Of a stretch of 64,000 nucleotides of DNA, positions 33,086 through 45,171 are shown one piece after another. A program made the translations under genes and the position numbers. The notes below the pieces were generated by a model, which had not been told where the DNA came from, made no database searches, and saw only the letters and a program-made list of their open reading frames with translations. Each line of letters begins with the position of its first letter. Within the stretch, counting starts at the first letter, position 1. Source of the stretch: Thalassia testudinum (taxonomy: Eukaryota > Streptophyta > Magnoliopsida > Alismatales > Hydrocharitaceae); assembly GCA_037157565.1 (NCBI GenBank), contig JAZHRO010000063.1:10522001-10586000 (forward strand), given 5' to 3'.

Positions 33086-33295
33086 TGTTGTACATGTTAA
33101 CGATAGGAGAAACTTGCATATATGATAAAGATGGAAGCTCATCAATTTAATTCAAACATAGTACCACATAAAGTGAGGTACACTGTTTAAAATATGAATT
33201 AGAAAAGGAAATTACTGCAACATATTGTTCAAATTCGAATAACAATTAAATAGTATAGATAAGATAGGAGTCCATCCAACAACATCGTAGTTCCT

Positions 33296-34441
33296 CTATG
33301 AGAAGTCGTAGTCACTTCTAGTGTGCCTACGGAGGTATGCACCAAACTCAGTGTCATATGGGAGGAGATCCTTGAATACAACCCTCTGGGATCTGTGCGT
33401 TAGCAAGTTTGCAATTGTAACGACATCATTTGGAGCAATTCCTGTCACTCTCTGCCTCAGCAAGCGTAAACACTCACAGATCTCGTCACCCACGGAGCCA
33501 CCTGTATGTTGCGGACATATGTGATGCTCAACAAGAGTCCTTATTAACGAAGTGAACTCATCAGCTTTAGCTGATGATGCTGTTGTAGTAGATCCACCAG
33601 ATCTCCTACGCTTTCCCCCTCTAGATGAACCAGTTGATTGCCGCTTCATTCCACTTGCTTCGGGCAGAACTTGAGGTTGGGATTCACCATGCTATGGTGT
33701 AGGGTTCGAATTTGAGGAAGAAAGGATTGTTGAGTTACTAAATAATGAAGGACTAGTGTATGGTGCTTGTAGGAAACTATAGACTTCCTCGTTTGTAGCA
33801 AATCCAAATTGGAACTGAGGAGTGGTTGTATTCACAGGTTCATTACGGAGATCATCATTTAGATTGGTGACATCCACATCTCTGTTTGATGATAGAGCAT
33901 GCTCCCCAGTTGCGGTGTCTCTACCGATAATTGTGTGGACATCATCCCAATACATAAATGGCTTATTTCATAGGCACCTAAGTTCCACCGGTAACTACGG
34001 CAAAGGAGAAGGCAGGATATGACCTCCTAGTCACATGAAATTAATTCTGAAATATATAAAGATGTCGAGGAGAAAAGATAAATGTTACCTCATCCCATAC
34101 ATCTAGAGATGGTGCAACTGGGCAATTACTCATTGGGTCCATACCCCACCTACTCTTGCTCAAAAGTTGAACGTATTGGTTATGTTTCCTCTTAGGTCCT
34201 TCCACCTATTCAATATTTGGATGTGTGAGTAGTTGACGTGTGTCGCAGCTTCAAACTCCATATCGATCTCATTCCATATGTTCTTACTGAAAGATCCTTC
34301 CCTCCAATGTCCGACATCATAGTGCCTCCTTAGGATCTTAAGTAACTCACTGGTCAGCTTGTAATTCCAATTCTTATACTTAATCATCTTAGTAGAGGAC
34401 AGATTTGGGGTCGCCATTCTACACATGATGGTAATAACTTG
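33296..34441 (-). pseudogene. PIF/Harbinger ORF1: MYB/SANT-like DNA-binding protein
   Basis: In PIF/Harbinger elements this protein works with the transposase in binding the ends. The first exon (34160-34441, minus) starts MATPNLSSTKMIKYKNW and carries the MYB/SANT-like domain: LLKILRRHYDVGHWREGSFSK, NIWNEIDMEFE, then IQILNRWKDLRG. A short second exon around 34087-34150 reads DPMSNCPVAPSLDVWDE. The last part is 33296-33955, with a TAG near 33694 between NSNPTP and HGESQPQ. It ends with a basic stretch (SRGGKRRRSGGS) and a C-terminal helical region (VTIANLLTHRSQRVVFKDL). It lies just upstream of the transposase, same strand, as is usual. Confidence 0.75.
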
Positions 34442-34499
34442 AAGCAATGTCACTCTACGTAGCGGTGGATAGAAAACATCCACTTATTATACTCAGGCT

Positions 34500-36440
34500 T
34501 CTAGTAGGAAAGCTCCTACTAGAAGCATTTGTATTTAAAAATGACCTATGTATAATTCCATGCAGGCACTGAGCATGGAATGGGTTTCCTACGATAGCTA
34601 AAATTACTAATGAAGTTACGATAGTAGGAAGACTGACTTATAATTGTCACTCCTCTTCATCCTAACCATATTTCCCCACATAGTTTCATGACAAACATAA
34701 TACTATGATAAGAAATAACTCACCTTGCAGCTCGACAATTTGATTCTATTGAGACACCCTCTTCCCACGAGTCTCCTAATAGTCAATGGAAAATGCTTCA
34801 TTAGCAAAACACAAAAATTGAAACATGAAAGACCATTGCAAAACAATGACATTCACCACAATTCTTTCTCCGTAATCCTAGTTGGAGAGAACAAATACAA
34901 CTCTTAGATACATGTACTTGCATGCAAAATTCTTCTAAGAAAAGGTTGGCTAGCAAATAAAATTTCTGTTCAAGTCAATTATGATTGTAGGGAGTAAACT
35001 ACAAGTGGGAATCACAGATAAAATGTTACGCCCATAAGTTTGTGAATGAGAGGGATATTGTTTCAATTTATCATTATACGATAACGCTAATCTTTCACAT
35101 GCCAGATAATTTCAGAATCTGGGAATTTTGATGCTTTGTGCACCTTCTAACATCTATCTATTAGTAGCTCGATATCTATTTCAGAATGCAATATCAGTAG
35201 CTCAACATCTATTTTAGAATGCAATAGATGTCTGTCTTCTCTTTAACATCTGATCCATCAGTAGGTCGAGATCACAAGTAAAGAGGATATATATTTGGAT
35301 GCGTATACATGCGTGAAACAAGAACAGTATTATTTTAGTTGTTCAGAAATTCTATTTACCAGATTTTCACCTGAAGGGAATTTAAGACTATTTTTCCCCC
35401 AAAGATCCGTCATGTAAGATAACAAATGCAAAATCAGCTTACACTTTACAAGAACCAACCAATCAAACAAGCATGCACGTTAACTACAGAGCAGAAATCA
35501 TCAACGTCCATGGCTAAAACGTAACCACACTGTGAAGGAAAATTTTTTGCACATTACCTGACTCACCCTCCAAACCCTCGAATTCCTGATCCTCTTCTTC
35601 CCCTCGCTTGAAGAGGAAGATCAACAATATCAGGATGAGTGCCTGGTGTTGGAGTTGAAGTGTCCTCTTATAGGCCCTTCTCCTCCTCAAAGCACAACAT
35701 ATTCTACACCATCTGCCACCGCTGATGGCGGAGACATGAGAGGCTAAAGCACGCGAGTTTTCCATGAAGAGACAAGAGCTCGTTGATGGCAGCCAAAAGA
35801 ACCAATGCAAGCCCACGAGAATCCATTGTTCGATGGTCTTAAACACAAGAATCCATCAACCGAAGAGTAAAAGCTTCACCTAGCCACGGATGGTGAAGGA
35901 TAGATTCCTTCAAACATAACAAGACAATCACTGAAAGTTGATGAAAGGGTTGGGAAGACGAGCAAATCACGGAAAGGAAAAGCCGATCAAAAGCTGATGA
36001 GAATGAAAGGATCGCGCAACAGGCCATAGATCTAGTACAGAATCCAATCGAAACAACGAAAAAACCACAACATCACCTTTGCCTTGAATTGACCACCTTC
36101 CCAAAGCCATCGCCGATCATCAAGTGATCGACACATCGCCAACGAGATGATTGATCGACATCAACGATGGAACTCCGCTACCCGCCACATCGCCCCCTCG
36201 ACCGAGATCTCTGATCCCCAACAAATCGCATAGCAGCTAGGGTTTGGAAACACCTCCTACCCAAATCGCAAGGGCAAAGTTTCCCAACGTGCATCTTGTT
36301 GTACGGCTGGGGGAAGGCAATCGGGATAAATATCCCATGGGGAGGGGTGCATGTTGGATATTACCCCGGGTTTTCAATGCCTCCGCTGTGGTAAATGTAA
36401 CACGGGATCAATTTAACCAAATGCAATACACAGTTCCCAA
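34500..36440. other. Right subterminal region of the Harbinger element
   Basis: AT-rich sequence without a recognisable gene. Two overlapping minus-strand ORFs (35514-35846 and 35839-36027) have no domain I know and lie where an untranslated first exon or promoter of the MYB gene would be expected. A repeated phrase 'AGTAGCTCGATATCTATTTCAGAATGCAAT' occurs twice near 35163-35225 in altered form. Confidence 0.4.
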
Positions 36441-36464
36441 ACCCACATTCCAAATAGGGCCTAA

Positions 36465-37114
36465 GAGTATGCAAACAATATTTTTTGAAGCATCAGAAAG
36501 CCATGCTTTAGAAAGTGTTGAGCGTAGACGCAAAGGCGTGAAAATACGAAAGAGAAAGAGCACTTTTTGCTTAGTGATTACTTTGAGAGGTGTGCATAGA
36601 AATGAGGGTTGAGGGATCCTATTTATAGATATTTTTTGATTGATTTGGAAACTTTATAAAAATATCATTTGTCAATCAAAATTATAGTTTGGCCGATCAA
36701 AATGGAATTTGATCGATTAATTTAATGTTTTGATCGATTGAGTGTTGATCAATTAAAAAGTTATTTTGATTGACTTCTTGCGCGAAATCTGGATTTGACC
36801 GTTAAGTGATTTTGGTTGGTTAATTTTTATTTTTTGGTTGATCAAAACTATTGGTTGATCAAGACTGATTCATTGGTCGATTAATAGTGCTTAAAACTTG
36901 GCTCCTAGCCTAAGTTGATTATTTAATGAGTGAAAAGCATAAAAGTCGATACTTTGAGGTTCCTTACATAAAATTCTAGAATCAAGAAAAGTAAAAGAGT
37001 ACAATAATTGAAATCTAAATGTCTTCTTGAATCCATATATCAAATCGACTATCATTTTGATAGTGCATAACCTGAAAAGGTTAGTAAATAATAAAATATA
37101 ATTTTATTACAACA
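36465..37114 (-). repeat. Copia LTR, U3/R part, right of the Harbinger insertion
   Basis: On the minus strand this starts TGTTGTAATAAAA at 37114. It runs through a cluster of TTGATCGATTAA / TTGATCAA palindromes (36640-36905), then a TATA box CTATAAATAGGATCC (36616-36630), then an R region containing GTGCTCTTTCTCTTTCG, until the Harbinger end. This is the same plan as the solo LTRs at 10044 and 37213 (palindromes, then TATA), but with a different palindrome. Joined to 27242-27583 it makes one LTR of about 1 kb. The right boundary is inferred from where the satellite starts. Confidence 0.55.
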
Positions 37115-37212
37115 AAATAAGAGTACCAGTGATTCATGTCAAAGAGCACATCTCATGTTCTAATTTGGGCAAAAATGATCAATGATAGTCGTGCTAAAGA
37201 GCAACTAAGGGA
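37115..37212. repeat. Satellite-like array, short stretch
   Basis: Contains AGTACCAGTGATTCATG and GTGCTAAAGAGCAACTAAGGGA, which are pieces of the approximately 90-base unit. It is interrupted at 37212 by the next solo LTR and resumes at 38889. Confidence 0.65.
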
Positions 37213-38888
37213 TGTTGGTGCTAGAGCACCACGATCATTTGTTTTGATGATAACAAAACACGTGTTATTTAACATTTGCAATTTGAGTCCTAGATTTCAG
37301 GTCAATTGCAAATGAGGACGTGTTTAGACGGAGTTCGAGCTCGCATCCAGGACGGATTGGAGGAGCTTGACGGAAAACAAAGGAGGTTCGCGTGGAGCGA
37401 AAGATTGGAGATGGAAGACAAGAAGAATAGGATAGATTCTTTTTTATCCTTTCATGTATCTCTTGTATTTATTTTCTTGCTCTTTTTGATTCCTTAGAAC
37501 ATTATGTTAAAGAGCCTCAAAGTACCCTAAAAGTAGTCCTAGGAACACCTGCACAACCCTAGGATACTTAGGTTTTCTGTAGAATACTTAGAAAACCAAT
37601 ATAGGGCTCAAACAGCATTTCCAGACGTCTAATCCCAAAATCAGACGTCTGATAACTGTTAGGATGGACATAGTTAGTTCTGTCTGATGAAATCAGACGT
37701 CCAGACCTTAGACCAGATGTCTTAGGAGACGTCTGATGACTTTGCCAGACGTCCAATTAGTGGACCGTTGGCTGGCTTAGAAAACACTCAAGATTATGAC
37801 CGTTAGAGCCTTATCAGACGTCCATAGGATTTACCAGACGTCTGATAAATGACCGTTTTGCCTCGGCTGACCCAAAATCTCTTCTCAGAGATTTTCTAGC
37901 CGTTGCAACGTTTGGAAATCAATTCCCACAGTAAAAGTAGGTTTCCAGACGTCCAGACATAGTACCAGACGTCCTGTATGTCGTCTGATGGACTTGCACA
38001 AAAACCCTGTTTAGATCTGATTCAAGTCAGGGAGAAACCCGCATAGAATCAGACGTCTGACCTTGGAATCAGACGTCTTAAAGTGGCCTTCCAGACGTCT
38101 GATGCCAGAGTTAGACGTCTGATAACCCTGTCAAATGCAATCATTGTCCTGATTTCGGCCTGATTCTCTTGGGCTTTGCACCCAACGGCTATGGAAGCTT
38201 TTCCAAGCCTTCCAAAACCTTCCTAAGGCCTCTATAAATAGAGGGGAACCTTTGTAACACAAATAGACTAAGAAACACACCTAGAGAGACATATACACAC
38301 TAAGACACACACCTTGCAATACACTTTCAAACCTTTTGTGTCCAAAGAAAAGACTCTCTTGCTCTCCAAGCTCAAGCTCCATTTTCTTGAGAGCATTCAA
38401 CCGTTGCGCACCCGCTCTCCCGGCGTTGTTAACGAGAGCGACGTAGCGCCATCGCGTGGCACACGCACCGCGTCATCGTCGACGCACTCCTTGCAAAGGG
38501 GAGTTTCCTATTTCCTATAGAAGCTAGGTTTAATTTTGTTGGCTCTATAGGACTGTTATTTTATTTTATCTTTGTATTTTGGTTGGGTATTAGCTTTGCG
38601 AATTCCCGTCTCTTTCGTGGGACAAAATCCTTCTCGTGGAGAGAAGGGGTTGAGGAACGTTACCCTCGTACTTGTAGCGTGGTTGTACTGAGGTTGAATC
38701 ACCCTCGTTTAAAGTGATTCGTTTAGTGGATTTTGATCAACTTGGTTGATCGGAAAATCCTAACTCGAGAGGGTTAGGTGGTGGTTTTCACCCGGTTTGG
38801 ATTTCCACCTAAAAATACCTGTGTACATTGTGCGATTGAGTTTATTTCCGCATATTTTTACGTCACCCCTCCTAGTAGGGAACTTTCA
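37213..38888 (+). mobile_element. Third solo LTR of the CAGACGTCTG family
   Basis: 1676 bases, TGTTGGTGCTAGAGCACC to GGAACTTTCA, aligned end to end with 10044-11767. Flanking AGGGA (37208-37212) and TGGGA (38889-38893) differ by one base. The satellite consensus CATGGG at this place suggests TGGGA was the original. TATA box CTCTATAAATAGAGG is at about 38230-38244; the hairpin array is at 38589-38810. It is shorter than the other copies in the palindrome region because one segment around 37650 is missing. ORFs at 37306-37497, 37568-37756 and 38314-38520 are not genes. Confidence 0.9.
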
Positions 38889-39550
38889 TGGGACATATGA
38901 CACCTATTTAAGCCCAAAAATCACGAGTGATATCTCACATATCACCGGTGATATCCATGCTAAAGAGCATAGCTCATGGATTAATAACACACCCTTTTAA
39001 GCCAAAAAATTACTGGTAATATCTCACATATCATTGGTGATATTCTTACTAAAGAGAGTAGCTCATGGGTCAATAACATATCCTTTTAAACCCCAAAATC
39101 ACCAAAGATATCTCACTTATCACTGGTGATATTCATGCTAAAGAGTAACACATGGGTCAATAGCACATCCTTTTAAGGCCAGTAACACATGAGCTTTGGT
39201 GATATCTCACACCAAAGATATCACCAGTGATATCTCATATATCATAGGTGATATTCACGCTAAGGAGCACCTCATGGGCCAATAACACGGCTTTTAAGTC
39301 TAAAAATCGCCGCTGATATCTCATACATCATTGGTGATATTCATACTAAAAAGCAGCACATGAACCAATGATGCACCCTTTTAAATTCAAAAACTACTAG
39401 TGATAGTCGTGATAAAGAATACCTCATGAGTTAATAACATACATTTTTACCGGTGATATCTTATTTTTATACGAAAGAGTACCTCATGGGCCAATAGCAA
39501 ACATTTCATGACAAAAAATCATAGGCCGATGATATTTGTGTTGTGCTATA
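38889..39550. repeat. Satellite-like array with ATCACCGGTGAT palindromes, right part
   Basis: About seven units. The landmark 'CTCATGG...AATAACAC..CCTTTTAA' recurs near 38971, 39061, 39150, 39272, 39359, 39425 and 39486, that is about 90-base spacing that becomes irregular to the right. Most units hold one or two inverted motifs of the form ATCACxGGTGATAT. The array ends about 550 bases before the glycerol kinase start codon. Confidence 0.78.
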
Positions 39551-41738
<2,188 letters not shown>

Positions 41739-43330
41739 GTACCGTCTTAAACTATTAATTAATTAGATTCGATGCCGAATATATGTGAAATTTCCATTGA
41801 CCTTTTATTCTTTTTGAATTTAACCACTATTTTTGTATATTTTAGCTTTTCATTGTCTCAGTGCTCCTCTACCTCAAATATGAATTGCTCTCGTTGCCTT
41901 ACATGGTCCTGTATATTAAGTTCCTTGTTACTACCATATTTCATCCCCCTTCCGTCTCGAGTCTGCTGTAACAGTCCGTATTTTACATTAGGAAAAAAAT
42001 GAATCCTAACTGGCCCTCACCCAGATTTACACCCAAACTTATCCCCTCAATGAAGACTGCATTCCCATTGCTTAACTCCAGGTCCGCGGGATGTAACATG
42101 CCCAGACATGATGGAGGCTTGCCTCCACATGAATGAGGATGTGATCTGTGGAGCTAGTTAACTGGCACTCTTGTTTCTTTCTTTTCTCCAATCCTTTGGA
42201 TTTCTTTACCAAAAGCTGCATTATGCAGGCTCTCTTCACCAAATCCAAATGGGCTTTAGTGGACGCCACATCCTCCTTTTGCTTCAAGCTAAAACTGCTT
42301 GCCCCTTTACAATGTGTCTGTATGTCTGCAAACACACCCAACATTCTGGAGCTTTAGATGTTTCTCTAGAAATTTCTACTTCTCCTTAAGGTGCACAAAA
42401 CCTTGATGTTATTTCAAGTTATGGTATTCATTAGCATCAATTGTTTTTTTTTTTAAAAGATCCTCATATTACATGGTTTGCAATCTTCTTTCCAATATTT
42501 TTTAGTTTTAATATTGCAAAATGCTTCTGGTTTCCTTTTCCCTTCTTTCCAATTTCTAGTTTGTTGCTGATCCGTAAAATATAGAATTTTGTTTTCATTC
42601 CCATTTCAGACATCAGCTTTCCACCCTCAGTTTGTTTGCTTACTGTCCTCCTGAAGTAATATTTTTTCTGTAGTCTTTTATGAAGTTTTAGCAGGAGTTT
42701 TCCATGTAATTGCTTGTAACTGATTTGCGACATTAGATTATGAACTTTGTTTCTTTTAATTGCTTGCTGGTGAAGATGGGTTTGCATTCTTCAATAGAGT
42801 TTCTTAGTTTCTTCACATAGCGATATAGGGAAGAACAATAGAGGTGCCCAACACAATAAAAAAAACATAAAAGCTCTAAGCTAGAGAATTGTCTATTTAA
42901 AAATGAAAACAACCAACTCTGGCTAGGTGGATGTAGTGAAGATATTAACCAGTTAGGCTTTAGTATTGGAGTGCTGATATGACCATTCATTAGACAAGTT
43001 ATTTTAAAATGGTGGATTATAGTTGGTGTGCAGTGGAAGGTCAGATTATTTGCTTGAAAAGTAGTAGCTTTATTGTCAATGGTTGGAGTAGCAAACTTGG
43101 ATTCAACAAGAATCTCACTAATACATAGGAATTGGACGTTTAATGAACCCCAAAGTCACACAAAAATAAAGGTTGTCCACATAAGGTTATATGTGGTATG
43201 GGTCATATCTTGATATTTTGACTCGACATTAGATCATGAATGACATTATATTTCTTCCTTCATCGTTTGAGTAGACTACCAACAACAAAGGTACAATAAC
43301 CTCTAGTAGACTATCTTCACATGCACCAAT
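41739..43330 (+). other. Sequence after the glycerol kinase donor site, probably intron
   Basis: Starts GTACCGTCTTAA, a fair donor that also gives an in-frame stop three codons on if not spliced. AT-rich. I looked for the missing C-terminal exon (the family's ADLL..PVVRP.DIETTALGAA) in all plus-strand frames and did not see it here. Short ORFs on both strands (41772-42990) have no domain. Confidence 0.5.
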
Positions 43331-45150
43331 ATAATCTACATTATAACAGTATAGGCCTTGAGATGTGCTGGATTTTGTATTCTTTGAGAGTCATCCGAAT
43401 AATGTAATTGATTATATTATATTTGAATAAAAGAATTAGATTATTTTTCAGTGCATTAATTGAATCTCTTAGTATGAATAGGATAACATACTTAGCCAGA
43501 TTGAATAAATCCGTTGTGTGTTGATTTAGAGATTTAAATAGTTTAGAGGATCTGATAGCACATTACGAAACTATCTGATTCAATCACTTGTTTCCTATTT
43601 GAGTTGGGATGACAACCTTCTCTAGAGGTTGTTGCTTGATTGATATTTTTGAATGGAGATTGAGATCTGTCACACAGGTCGAGTTAATGAGTTAACCTCA
43701 TGAAACAGGAGATATCTTGAGTTCTTCTTCAATGCTGTTACGGAGAAGGTGTATCCTTTGACTTGAGATAGATGTTTCTCTATTCATGATTACATAAATT
43801 TGGGGGACCAATAGTAAATGCATCCACCTTGGTGTTAATACTAGAAAGCTAGTGTATATGGGAAGGGCATGATGTACATGATCTCTTGAAGGGATCACAC
43901 GAATCTATCCCATAGATGTATGTGATAGATTGGAGGAATGAGCTCACTCCAAGTATATTAAGAAGGACAATTCTACATGTGGCTATAGAGTCCTCATCAG
44001 ATTCAAGCAAGAAAGAGAAGCAGTCTTTTGAGAGAGGATCTAGTTTTCGTTCTTGTCCAATGATACAAAGAGAGTTTAGAAATAATATTATTCAAGGAGG
44101 AATGACAAATGTCTAATTGGATTAGACCATAGGATAATATTATCCTCAAAGTGTGAAGGATTCATGGGTATTCGAAACATCTAGGGAGGTGTAGTGCTGT
44201 AATTCCAAGAATCCTGAACTCTTCATTATGTACGTGATAAAATCAATAATGATATTGATGGATTCCTACATATAGGATAAATCAAATGTTATTTAAGTAG
44301 TTAAATTGCATTTAATTTGGTAATTAATTGGGCTTAATTTAATTAGGTTAAATCCAAGAGTTAGATTACAATTAATTAATGTTAGGATATTAAATCCTAG
44401 GCTTATCCTGCAAATTTTAAGTAGGAGTAGATCCTATACCTTGAATGGAGATTCAAATGATCCCATTAAATTAGGATTAGGTTTAGAATCCCTATAGATA
44501 TCTCCCAAAGGCAAAGACTAAAACCCTTAATCAATTAATTAATTCTTTCAATCCCTCCATTACTGCCAAGAGACAGAAGAGAGCGTTGACTGCTCTTTTC
44601 CAATCTTTGTATATTGGGCATCTAAACTTCTTAGCGAAAGTCTAGAGAGGGTTCTGGAAGTTTGACAGTAACATTGGACTTCTAAGAATGCTCAGCTGGA
44701 AGTCTGATTCACGCACCGGACTTTTGATTTGTGGAGTTTTCACTTTATGGTTTCTTGATTGCCTAGAGACCACGTTAAGGAAAAAGGAGGATAAGCATCA
44801 TCCTTGATTCTTGTGAAGGAGTTCGCAAGATTTGACAAGATTGATTGTCCTTGACAAGAAGGGTCTCATCCACCCATCAAGGAGGAGGGTTTCGGATGCG
44901 CTGGGACTTATTGTAGGAGGCACTGCTCTTTAGGGTGCTGATCTACACCACTTGCAAAGGTATAATCTTTACTCGTGGGAACCTAGAATGATTGGAAACA
45001 AGTTCCAATCATGTGGTTCCGGTTTTAGGGCATTTTTATTTCATTACTCGATTGAGTTTTTGGCATTGATTCGATTGCGATTTTTGAAAATTTTAGTCAC
45101 CTGATTCACATTTTTGTGATGTCATGGGTCAATCCAATCGACTCCCAATA
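43331..45150 (+). repeat. Probable degraded copia LTR
   Basis: Inferred from the degenerate primer site that follows at 45153-45171 (AGTATTAGAGCCAGGTTGG, close to TGGTATCAGAGCCAGGTTGG). The last 200 bases (GGTTCCGGTTTTAGG...CAATCGACTCCC) resemble a copia U5, and there is a TATA-like CCTATAGATATC near 44491. The left boundary is not visible. Small ORFs (43698-44116) are not genes. Confidence 0.45.
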
Positions 45151-45171
45151 GTAGTATTAGAGCCAGGTTGG

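Larger units (their letters stand above)
27587..36461 (-). mobile_element. PIF/Harbinger DNA transposon, 8.9 kb
   Basis: Terminal inverted repeats: left GGCTCTATTTAGAAGGTGGG (27587-27606); the right end CCCACATTCCAAATAGGGCC (36442-36461) is its imperfect reverse complement. The flanking TAA is at 27584-27586 and 36462-36464, the 3-base TWA duplication typical of PIF/Harbinger. It contains a DDE transposase and a MYB/SANT gene, the two standard genes of the superfamily, both on the minus strand and both with stops. Further leftward it carries additional MYB-like, coiled-coil and kinase-derived sequence, making it larger than usual. 34500-36440 and 29700-30600 hold no other recognisable gene. 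Confidence 0.92.

Noticed and set aside
35514..36027. Candidate host gene in the right part of the Harbinger element
   Set aside because: No domain, overlapping frames, and position inside the transposon ends; more likely untranslated or subterminal sequence.
16060..37114. Considered a single intact copia element filling the gap between satellite pieces
   Set aside because: Only gag traces, one primer site and one split LTR support it; pol and the second LTR are absent, so it is kept as an inference in the findings and not annotated as an element.
38889..39550. Possible CRISPR-like array because of short spaced palindromic repeats
   Set aside because: Plant nuclear DNA; the repeats are degenerate, the units including 'spacers' are themselves repeated, and no cas-like gene is present.
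42001..43300. Searched for the missing C-terminal exon of glycerol kinase
   Set aside because: No frame gave the expected ADLL...PADIETTALGAA pattern; short ORFs here have no kinase similarity.
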